Origin: Rhizobacter sp. OV335
GTDB taxonomy: Bacteria > Pseudomonadota > Gammaproteobacteria > Burkholderiales > Burkholderiaceae_C
Direction of reading: 5' to 3'
NCBI RefSeq assembly: GCF_900142965.1
Contig: NZ_FRCQ01000016.1
Span: 1 to 64,000 of the forward strand
Length of the DNA: 64,000 bases
Shown here: in pieces, positions 19,271 to 26,618 of the stretch
Layout: the number at the start of each line of letters is the position of its first letter
How positions within the stretch are numbered: position 1 is the stretch's first letter
Notes under the pieces: generated by a model
Database searches by the model: none
The model's input: only the letters and a program-made list of their open reading frames with translations
Told to the model about the DNA's origin: nothing
Position numbers and translations under genes: made by a program

Positions 19271-20452
19271 ATGATGAAGACGGAAGCAAATTCGGCCAGT
19301 GGCGCCCCTGATAATCCTTCTCCAGGCCTTCGTTCCCCATCGTTGCAATCGATTGCACGACTCGCCGTGACCGCGATCCTGCTCTGCGCGGGGCTGGCGG
19401 CGTGCGGTGGGGCCGGCGGCGCAACGGCGTCCGACGCGCCAACGCTGGCCGACTATCCCGCGGCGGCGGCGGGCACCCCCCCTGGCGCCTCGGCGCGAGC
19501 CAACAGCGCTGCGGCTGCGTTCGGCCGTGGGGTGAACTTCGGCAACATGCTCGAGCCGCCGCGAGAAGGCGACTGGGGGCTGACCGTGGAGCAACGCTTC
19601 ATCGATCTGCTCGATGGCGGCACCTTCGACAGCGTCCGGCTGCCCGTCCGGTGGAGCAATCACGCCTCGGCCGATGCGGCGGCAGTGATCGACCCGGCCT
19701 TCTTCGCCCGCGTTGACAGCGTGGTCGACCGCCTGCTGGACAAGGGTGTCTACGTGCTGCTCGACATGCACCACTATCGCCAGCTGGACGGCGACGTGCT
19801 GGACGCCAACGAACGCGCGGTGGACCCCGCCGTGCTGGAAGTGCGCTTCCTCGCGATGTGGCGCCAGATCGCGGCTCGCTACAAGAATCGCAGCGACCGG
19901 TTGATCCTGGAGGTCTACAACGAGCCGCACGGCAACCTGACCGATCGCTGGAACGACCTCATGGCGCGGGCTGTCGGCGTGATTCGCCGCGACAACCCGC
20001 AACGCCTGATCGTCGTCGGCCCGACCAGCTGGAACAGCGCAGCCGACCTGTCCAAGCTCGTGCTGCCCAACGACGCCAACCTGGTCCTCACGGTCCACAA
20101 CTACGAACCGTTCAACTTCACCCACCAGGGCGCCACGTGGGTCACACCTGCGCTGCCGGTCGGGCAGGGCTGCTGCACGGCGGACCAGCTGTCGCGAATG
20201 ACCTGGGGCCTGGACCTCGCGAAGGCCTATGGCACGCAGGTCGGCTACCCGGTCTTCGTCGGCGAGTTCGGGTCGTACTCGGCCGCGGACAGCGCCTCGC
20301 GGGTGCACTACTCGCGTGCCATGCGCGACCTGATCGAAGCCCGCGGCATGAGCTGGCACTACTGGGAGCTGGCCTCGAGTTTCGGCGTCTACGACCCCTC
20401 GGGTGCCGGTGCGTTCCGTACCGACCTGAGAGATGCCCTGTACGGCCGATGA
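19271..20452 (+). CDS. GH5 endoglucanase-like lipoprotein
   Basis: 393 residues. The N-terminus is long and polar for a lipoprotein (about 25 residues) before a hydrophobic stretch and lipobox (LAAC, about residue 45). The GH5 barrel begins GRGVNFGNMLEPPREGDWG and holds FDSVRLPVRWSNH, the acid/base in ILEVYNEPHG and the nucleophile in VFVGEFGSY. LLDMHHY and VHNYEPFNFTHQG match endoglucanases, so cellulose or mixed-linkage glucan is the likely substrate. Codons about 25-29 contain a second perfect TGCAATCGATTGCA palindrome, so the coding sequence doubles as an operator. Confidence 0.9.
   Translation: MMKTEANSASGAPDNPSPGLRSPSLQSIARLAVTAILLCAGLAACGGAGGATASDAPTLADYPAAAAGTPPGASARANSAAAAFGRGVNFGNMLEPPREGDWGLTVEQRFIDLLDGGTFDSVRLPVRWSNHASADAAAVIDPAFFARVDSVVDRLLDKGVYVLLDMHHYRQLDGDVLDANERAVDPAVLEVRFLAMWRQIAARYKNRSDRLILEVYNEPHGNLTDRWNDLMARAVGVIRRDNPQRLIVVGPTSWNSAADLSKLVLPNDANLVLTVHNYEPFNFTHQGATWVTPALPVGQGCCTADQLSRMTWGLDLAKAYGTQVGYPVFVGEFGSYSAADSASRVHYSRAMRDLIEARGMSWHYWELASSFGVYDPSGAGAFRTDLRDALYGR
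19344..19357. promoter_or_regulatory. Intragenic LacI operator inside the GH5 signal region
   Basis: Second perfect TGCAATCGATTGCA, 123 bp downstream of the first and within the GH5 coding sequence (encoding LQSIA). The spacing would allow a repression loop between the two sites. Confidence 0.8.
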
Positions 20453-20561
20453 GCGTCTCCAGCTTGATTTCCCGCGTTGCGCCACGTCGCGGCACAACGC
20501 TGATCCGTCCGCCCGCCACGTGCAGGCAATCGTCTACCACCCCCACAGCAAAGAAGTCCCC

Positions 20562-21791
20562 ATGAACATCGACAACTCCCATCGCATGGCCGCCGTCTCG
20601 ACCCTGTTCCTGCTGCTCGCAGCCTGCGGCGGCGGGGGCACCCCGGTGCCGGGCCCGGCGCCTGCGCCTGCACCGGCGCCCTCCGTGCCGGTCACCATCA
20701 ATGGACAGGTCGTTGCGTCGTTCACCGCGGCCGACGGCAGCACCGACCAGGGGCGAACGGCCTCGGCATTCGCCTATGCCGAAAAGCCGGGCGACTTGCC
20801 CGCCCTGCCGGTGCTGGGTGTCAGCGGCAACATCCTCAATGTCACCAGCAGCTTCAGCAACGCCGGCGCCAGCACCTTCGGCGGCGTGGGCATCGACATC
20901 CCGCTGCGCGATGCCGATCGCAACCAGGTTCAGTCCGGCGCGACCAAGCTGCAGTTCTCGCTGGCATCGACCGGCACCAACAAGACGCTCAAGCTCAAGA
21001 TCAAGGCGCTGGGCTCGACACCCAACGGCTGCGTGCCGGCGGCCAGCGTGACCGTCACGGCCACCCAGACGAACTACGAGCTGGCGCTGACCGATGCCAA
21101 CTTCAAGCTGCCCGACTTCTGTGCCGGCGCCACCGTCACCAACCCGGCGCTGGCCGGCACGCTGGCCAACATCGGGGCCATCGAGGTGTCGGACGAGGCC
21201 TTCCCGACCACCGGCTCCGCCACCGTGGCGATCCATGTGGGAAGCATCGCCTTCGCGCCCAAGCCTGCCACACCGGCCACGTCGGCCGTGTCGATCACGG
21301 GCCCGTTCTCGTTCGAGTACGGCACCGGTGCCACGGGAAATGCCATCGCCGAAAACAGCTCGGCGTACACGCTGACCGGCAACCGGACGGCCGCCACCGA
21401 GTCGTGGGCTGCCACCGTGGCCGTGCTGCCGCTGACGGCGACGAGCGACGTGTCTGGCTGGCCCGCATTGAGCATCAACCTGGCCTCCACCAGCAACAGC
21501 CAGGTCGTGCTCATGCTGCAGTCGGCCGATGCGGTCGATGACGGCTGCTTCCCGAGCTATGTGGTCACCGGCCTGAGCGGCACCGCCGCGACGCGCGTGA
21601 TTCCCTTCTCGTCGTTCAGCCTGGCCAACAACCCCGATGCCAGCTGCGCTGCTGCGAGCGCCACGCGTCCTGACACCGCACTGGCGCTGACCAAGCTCAA
21701 GCAGTTCCAGATCCGCGAGCTCAAGGGCAGCGCGGGCCTGGACGCGGTGTCGGTGGTCATCGGCAAGCCTGTCCTGCTGTCGGGTCAGTGA
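20562..21791 (+). CDS. Lipoprotein with two tandem two-Cys beta-sandwich-like domains
   Basis: 409 residues. Lipobox LAAC near residue 22, a Pro-Ala stalk, then two copies of the shared domain: copy 1 about 50-235 (FAYAEKPGDLPALPVLGV, NGCVP to LPDFC) and copy 2 about 245-409, more divergent (AENSSAYTL, DGCFPSY to DASC). The start at 20562 follows AAGAAG and the lipoprotein signal. It follows the GH5 gene by 109 bp and is the only member with two domains. A surface glycan-binding role is inferred from context. Confidence 0.78.
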   Translation: MNIDNSHRMAAVSTLFLLLAACGGGGTPVPGPAPAPAPAPSVPVTINGQVVASFTAADGSTDQGRTASAFAYAEKPGDLPALPVLGVSGNILNVTSSFSNAGASTFGGVGIDIPLRDADRNQVQSGATKLQFSLASTGTNKTLKLKIKALGSTPNGCVPAASVTVTATQTNYELALTDANFKLPDFCAGATVTNPALAGTLANIGAIEVSDEAFPTTGSATVAIHVGSIAFAPKPATPATSAVSITGPFSFEYGTGATGNAIAENSSAYTLTGNRTAATESWAATVAVLPLTATSDVSGWPALSINLASTSNSQVVLMLQSADAVDDGCFPSYVVTGLSGTAATRVIPFSSFSLANNPDASCAAASATRPDTALALTKLKQFQIRELKGSAGLDAVSVVIGKPVLLSGQ

Positions 21792-21822
21792 TCGACGCGG
21801 ACCCAACCAACAAGGAGATGAC

Positions 21823-22518
21823 ATGAAGTTCGGCCCCTTCCTCGCCCCGGCGGCATGCGCCGTGCTGGGCGCTTGTTCTCAGTTCCCGGGCGGCTCGCCC
21901 GCCGAGCGGGCACCCAAGCCCATGGTCGTGCCGCTCGCGTCGCAAGCCGCGGCGCCCAACGTGCAGGCCGACTCGGCCGATCGTTTGTGGGTGACGACGT
22001 TCAAGAGCCCGTCACGCACGCCGGAGGGAGGCGTGATCACCAGTTTCGCCTTCTCCGAGAAGCAAGGCGATGCGCTGGTGTCGCCGCTGGCCGTGCAGGG
22101 CGATGTCCTCGCCGTGACCGGGCAATTCTTCGGCAAGGGCGCCAGCGCGTGGGGCGGTCTCGGGGTCAACATCGGCGCGCCGAGATCGATGCCGGTGAAA
22201 GCCGGCGACTACAGGTTCCTGACGATCCGGCTCAGCTCGGCCACCAGCACCCGCCTGCGGGTGCGGCTCGTCGGGCCGGACGAGGCCACGCAGCGGCTCG
22301 GCTGCTACCCGATGGTGTGGCAAGCCGTGAAGCCCGAAGCGGCCGAGTACCGGATTGCGCTGGAGCGCTTCGCGCCCGAAGGCTATTGCGGCCCCAAGGG
22401 TGTCGCGCTCAAGCCCACGCTGGAGAGCCTGACCGGCATCGAAGTGGCCGAAGCCGCGGCGCCGATGCGTGACCGCACCGTGAGCTTCGGCGTGGGTGCC
22501 ATCGGGCTGGCTCGCTGA
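21823..22518 (+). CDS. Lipoprotein with single two-Cys beta-sandwich-like domain
   Basis: 231 residues with a strong AAGGAG ribosome site. Lipobox LGAC near residue 18, a short linker, then the domain at about 55-231: FAFSEKQGDALVS, VTGQFFGKGASAWGGLGVNIG, LRVRLVGPD, GCYPMVW to EGYC, and a closing VSFGVGAIGLAR. It is among the closest relatives of the protein at 22534, with which it shares LESLTGIEV-type endings. No catalytic motif is seen. Confidence 0.78.
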   Translation: MKFGPFLAPAACAVLGACSQFPGGSPAERAPKPMVVPLASQAAAPNVQADSADRLWVTTFKSPSRTPEGGVITSFAFSEKQGDALVSPLAVQGDVLAVTGQFFGKGASAWGGLGVNIGAPRSMPVKAGDYRFLTIRLSSATSTRLRVRLVGPDEATQRLGCYPMVWQAVKPEAAEYRIALERFAPEGYCGPKGVALKPTLESLTGIEVAEAAAPMRDRTVSFGVGAIGLAR

Positions 22519-22533
22519 GTCGAGGGGGCAGCC

Positions 22534-23445
22534 ATGCGCCACCTGAATCACACCACCTTGCTCACCCGCGGGCTGGCCACCGCGTTGGCTGCGCTCGCCC
22601 TGGAGGCGACGGCACAGGTGCCGGCTCACATGCCGAATCCGGACAAGGCCGACGAGCAGGCCAAGCGGCTGGCCGAGAGCCCGTTCCGCCGCATCCTGGA
22701 AGCGGGCCGGGTCGAGGTCAAGCTGCGCCGCGAGGTCGAAGCGCCCGCTCCCGCAGCCGCAACGTCTCGACGCGTCACCGCTGCGGCGCCGCCAGCAGCG
22801 AAGCTGCAGGCGCCCCGGGCGGCGGGCGAGGCACCGGCCCCGTTGCTGGCATCGATCCCGGCGACCACCGCGGCGGCGGTTTCCCCTCCACCGGTGACGG
22901 TGGCCGGGGTCGAGCGCCTCTGGGCCGCCTTCAACGGCGCGACGGCCGTGGTGGAGGGGGGCTCCATCGAGGGGACGGTCTATTCCGAAAAGCCTAGCGA
23001 CGCGATCTTGGGCGACATCTCCGTTGGCAACAACGGTGTGCTCAACGTCACGGGGCAGTTCAACACGCGCGGCGGGAGCCAATGGGCCGGCGTCGGGATC
23101 GTGGTGATTTCGCCACGACCTGTGGTTGCCTCCGCGTACAAGGCGTTGAAGGTTCACCTGGCGGGCCATACGGTGGGCAAGCTGCGCCTGCGCATTCTGG
23201 GCGATGACACGGCCATTCAGCAAAGGGGCTGTTATCCGGTCGTGATGTTGCCGGTGAAGCCGCAGGTCACGGAGTACCGCGTCGAGTTTTCGCAATTCGC
23301 AGCGCCGGAGTACTGCGGTGCCGATGGCGTCGACGTCAAGACCACGCTGGAGTCACTCACCGCCATCGAGATCATCGACGCGGCAGAACCCGTGCGTGAT
23401 CGCGCGGTGAGTTTCAACGTTGGCACGCTGTCGTTGCTGAAGTAG
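22534..23445 (+). CDS. Exported protein with C-terminal two-Cys beta-sandwich-like domain
   Basis: 303 residues. A signal peptide (LAALALEATAQ) without a lipobox, a charged segment (about 25-75), an Ala/Pro-rich linker (about 75-120), then the domain at about 125-303 (VYSEKPSDAILGD, VTGQFNTRGGSQWAGVGIV, LRLRILGDD, GCYPVVM to PEYC, LTAIEIIDAAEPVRDRAVSFNVGTLSLL). The gene lies 15 bp after its paralogue and is the last member of the cluster. Its non-lipidated form suggests a soluble periplasmic or secreted binder. Confidence 0.75.
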   Translation: MRHLNHTTLLTRGLATALAALALEATAQVPAHMPNPDKADEQAKRLAESPFRRILEAGRVEVKLRREVEAPAPAAATSRRVTAAAPPAAKLQAPRAAGEAPAPLLASIPATTAAAVSPPPVTVAGVERLWAAFNGATAVVEGGSIEGTVYSEKPSDAILGDISVGNNGVLNVTGQFNTRGGSQWAGVGIVVISPRPVVASAYKALKVHLAGHTVGKLRLRILGDDTAIQQRGCYPVVMLPVKPQVTEYRVEFSQFAAPEYCGADGVDVKTTLESLTAIEIIDAAEPVRDRAVSFNVGTLSLLK

Positions 23446-23494
23446 GAAGCCCGCGGCACGCGCCAGCCGCGAGCGTCAACGGGCTTGACACAAC

Positions 23495-24490
23495 ATGATC
23501 GCTACCGACGACATCCCACGCCGCTACGACCCCGCGTTGGCTGAACGAGTGCGACATGGCATTGGCCAGATGCCCGGCTCGGGCGGCGTGCACAGCTGCG
23601 TCGGGTTCCTGGCCCAGAAACTTGCACAGATCCAGGGTTCGGCCCGGCCGCAGCTGGAGAAGCCTCAGCTGGTGGTTTTCGCCGCCGACCACGGCATCGT
23701 GGCGCGGACGGCTTCGGTCTATCAGGCGGATGTGGCGACGCTGCGGGTGCGCAACATCCTGGCCGGCAACACGGTCGCGTCGATGTTTGCTCGCCGGAAC
23801 GGTCTGGCGTTGACGCTGATCGACTGCGGCTTGCGCGCCGATTTCGAGCCGCACCTGCAGTTGGTCCGGATCAAGATGGCGCGGGGCACCTTGGACAGCA
23901 GCCGTGGTGCCGCCATGACGGTCGGGCAATGTCGTGCCGCGATCGAGCGCGGCACACGCCTGGTCACCCGCCTGCCGGGCAATGTGTTGCTGCTGGGAGA
24001 GACGGGCATGGGCAACGAGGCTGCTGCATTGTTGATGAGCCGACTCACCGGCGTGCCGGTCGCAGACTGCGCGGGCTTCGGCAACGTGGGTCAGGCGAGG
24101 GAGCTCGCGGTGCTGCAGGGGGCACTTGATCTGCATGTCGGCATCTCCAACCCGGTGGCGGCCCTGACGGCACTGGGGGGCCTGGAGATCGCTGCGCTCG
24201 TCGGGGCGGTTCTTCAGGCTGCGCGACAGCGCCGCGTGATCGTTGTCGGTGGTTTCGTCACGACGGCGGCTGTGGCTGTTGCCGCCAAGCTGGCACCGGC
24301 ACTTCTGGAGTGTTGTGTTTTCTCGCATGGCTCGCAGGCGAACGGGCACGCACGGTGGTTGCAGTTGTTGGGCGCCGAGCCCCTGTTCGATGCAGCCGTG
24401 TGCACGAGTGAAAGCTGCAACGCCGTGCTCGCCTGGCCCTTGTTGAAATCAGCTGAACAGCTGCTCAGCGCAGTGGCAGAGGCCCAGTAG
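23495..24490 (+). CDS. Divergent CobT-like phosphoribosyltransferase
   Basis: 331 residues, CobT-like throughout: VVFAADHGIVA, VRNILAGNTVASMFAR, LALTLIDCGL, a nucleotide-loop region and ALTALGGLEIAALVGA. CobT activates the lower-ligand base of cobalamin by transferring phosphoribose from nicotinate mononucleotide. Two hallmark motifs are altered: GEMGIGNTT-type becomes GETGMGNEA, and the LGEGTGA-type loop carrying the catalytic Glu becomes TSESCNA, although a Glu remains at the matching place. No other cobalamin gene is near. It may use another base or have lost activity. No clear ribosome site precedes the ATG. Confidence 0.75.
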   Translation: MIATDDIPRRYDPALAERVRHGIGQMPGSGGVHSCVGFLAQKLAQIQGSARPQLEKPQLVVFAADHGIVARTASVYQADVATLRVRNILAGNTVASMFARRNGLALTLIDCGLRADFEPHLQLVRIKMARGTLDSSRGAAMTVGQCRAAIERGTRLVTRLPGNVLLLGETGMGNEAAALLMSRLTGVPVADCAGFGNVGQARELAVLQGALDLHVGISNPVAALTALGGLEIAALVGAVLQAARQRRVIVVGGFVTTAAVAVAAKLAPALLECCVFSHGSQANGHARWLQLLGAEPLFDAAVCTSESCNAVLAWPLLKSAEQLLSAVAEAQ

Positions 24491-24601
24491 ACCCGGCGCT
24501 CCCTCGCGGTCCGTCAAGCGGATCGGAAAGTGTTCGGTAAGGATCGATTGCGGAGCATGCCTGCCTTCCTGCGCGTTCTGATGCCCAGGTATAAAAAGGT
24601 C

Positions 24602-25288
24602 ATGAACCGAATCTTGTTGATTGAAGACAACCTGGCGTTGGCCGGGTTGATCTCCAACGCGCTGGCTGCGGCAGGCGTGGCCGCCGATGTGTTTGACCGC
24701 ATGGATGCGGCGAAGGCGGCCATGCGCCATGTCGACTATGGCGCGCTGGTGCTGGATCGCGGACTGCCGGATGGCGACGGGTTGGTGCTGCTGCGCAGCC
24801 TGCGCTCGGCCGGATCGCAGCTGCCGTGCCTGGTCCTCACCGCGCGCGACGCGTTGCACGATCGGGTGGATGGACTGGAAACCGGCGCGGACGACTATCT
24901 CCCGAAGCCGTTTGCCATGGATGAGCTGGTGGCGCGCATACGGTCGCTCCTTCGCCGGCCCGCGAGCACCTGGCGCAGCCTGGAGCCGGTGTACGGCGAC
25001 CTGAAGCTGCGAACGCGGGCCTGCCAGCTGCAATGCCGCGAGCAGCAGATCGTGCTGGCGCCTGCCGAGCTGCAGATCATGCTGCAGCTGGTCCAGGCGG
25101 CTGGGGACACGGTACGCCGCAACAAGCTCGAAGCCGCCGCGTGGGGCCTGTCGGAGGCCGTCACGCCCAACGCGCTCGACGTGGCACTGCACAGGCTGCG
25201 CCGCAAGCTGGGTGTCATCGGCGCTGCCGTCGAGATCGTCAACATGAGAGGGCAGGGCTATGCGCTTCGTCAGACCGGACTGGGTTGA
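24602..25288 (+). CDS. OmpR/PhoB-family response regulator
   Basis: 228 residues. Receiver domain 1-118 with the acidic pair Glu8-Asp9, phospho-acceptor Asp52 (LVLDRGLPDGDG), Thr80 and Lys102 (YLPKPF); winged-helix output domain from about 130 (VTPNALDVALHRLRRKLG, VNMRGQGYAL). It resembles QseB/TctD-type regulators. The ATG at 24602 follows AAAGGT; the upstream in-frame ATG lacks homology. Its last 29 bp overlap the kinase gene, so the two are coupled. Targets cannot be read from the sequence. Confidence 0.92.
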   Translation: MNRILLIEDNLALAGLISNALAAAGVAADVFDRMDAAKAAMRHVDYGALVLDRGLPDGDGLVLLRSLRSAGSQLPCLVLTARDALHDRVDGLETGADDYLPKPFAMDELVARIRSLLRRPASTWRSLEPVYGDLKLRTRACQLQCREQQIVLAPAELQIMLQLVQAAGDTVRRNKLEAAAWGLSEAVTPNALDVALHRLRRKLGVIGAAVEIVNMRGQGYALRQTGLG

Positions 25289-26618
25289 CAGCCTGTCGTT
25301 CCGCGTCGTGCTGGCCCATCTGCTGGGCAGCGTGCTGAGCCTGGGCCTGGTGGCCGGCGTCCTGGTGTCGGTCCTCGGGCAGCCGCTGATGTCCGAGCGC
25401 AGCGTGGCGATGGCCGACCTGATCGGCGCGCTGCAGTTCGACGCGCAGGGGCACCCGGTGGAGGTGGCTCACTCCGAGCAGTTCGCGTGGATGTATCGCA
25501 GCATGGGATCGGAAGTGACCTACCGCGTGCTGGATCCGGCCGGCGCGGTGGTCCTGTCGCCGAGTGCGGACCGGCGCCCGCTGACCTCGTCGGTCGAGGA
25601 GGGCGTGTTCGCGGCCAACCTGGATGGTGTCGCGCTGCGCGGCCGGGCCGTGGCCGTGATGCACGGCGGACAGCGGTGGCTGGTGCAGTTCGCCGCCAGC
25701 CAGCGCCTGAACGACCGCCTGCGCAACGACCTCTGGCTGCCCCTCGTCGGCTCGGGCGCGTTGGTCGGCGGTGGCGTGCTGCTGGTGGTGGTCACGGTCA
25801 TCACCAGCATCACGCTGGCGCGGCTGCTCAGGCCCTTGGTCCAGACCTCGGCACAGGTCGCCCGGATCACCCCCGAGGCGCTCGATGCGCGGCTGGATGA
25901 AGCCCGGGTGCCGTCGGAGATCCGTCCCCTGGTCCACAGCTTCAACAGCGCGCTCGAGCGGCTGGAGCGTGGGTTCGAGCTGCAGCAGGAGTTCCTGGCG
26001 ACCGCAGCGCACGAACTCAAGACACCGCTGGCGATGATCAGTGCGCAGATCGAGGCTGAGCCCCATCTCGTGGGTCGGGCCACGTTGCTCAGGGATGTGC
26101 AACGCATGGCTCGCCAGGTGCAGCAGCTGCTGATCCTGACCGAGACGCGCGAGGCACAGAACTATCGCTTCGGCAGCGTCGAGCCGCGCCTGCTCCTGGA
26201 CGAGATCGGCAGCTACCTGCAGCGCCTGGCGGATGTGGCGGGTGTGGACATCGCGTTGCAGGTGCCGACCGGCCTCCCACCGTGGCGAGCCGATGGCGGC
26301 GCCTTGTTCACGCTGCTGAAGAACCTCGTGGAGAACGCCATCCAGCATGCGCCGCGCAACACGGTGGTGCGCGTGCAGGCGACGCACGACGGGCTGTGCG
26401 TCAGCGACGCCGGGCCCGGTGTTGCCGCGGAGGACCTGCCGAAGCTCTTCGCGCGGTTCTGGCGCGGCGACACGCGGCGCAACGACGGAGCAGGTCTCGG
26501 CCTGTCGATCTGCCGGCAGATCGCCGAGGTGCACGGCGGCACGCTGACGGCTCACCGTGGTGCACCTGGATTGCGGGTTTGCCTGCATCTTCCGGCAGAT
26601 GCTGCGCTCGCCCGCTAA
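25260..26618 (+). CDS. Two-component sensor histidine kinase, partner of the OmpR-type regulator
   Basis: 452 residues. Two membrane spans (about 15-40 and 163-187) flank a periplasmic sensor of roughly 120 residues. A HAMP-like linker leads to the phospho-acceptor His251 in ATAAHELKTPLAMI, then a HATPase domain with N box (LLKNLVENAIQHAP), DAGPG and GAGLGLSI motifs. It overlaps the response regulator by 29 bp. The signal sensed is unknown. Its stop overlaps the stop of the convergent diguanylate cyclase by four bases. Confidence 0.92.
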   Translation: MRFVRPDWVDSLSFRVVLAHLLGSVLSLGLVAGVLVSVLGQPLMSERSVAMADLIGALQFDAQGHPVEVAHSEQFAWMYRSMGSEVTYRVLDPAGAVVLSPSADRRPLTSSVEEGVFAANLDGVALRGRAVAVMHGGQRWLVQFAASQRLNDRLRNDLWLPLVGSGALVGGGVLLVVVTVITSITLARLLRPLVQTSAQVARITPEALDARLDEARVPSEIRPLVHSFNSALERLERGFELQQEFLATAAHELKTPLAMISAQIEAEPHLVGRATLLRDVQRMARQVQQLLILTETREAQNYRFGSVEPRLLLDEIGSYLQRLADVAGVDIALQVPTGLPPWRADGGALFTLLKNLVENAIQHAPRNTVVRVQATHDGLCVSDAGPGVAAEDLPKLFARFWRGDTRRNDGAGLGLSICRQIAEVHGGTLTAHRGAPGLRVCLHLPADAALAR

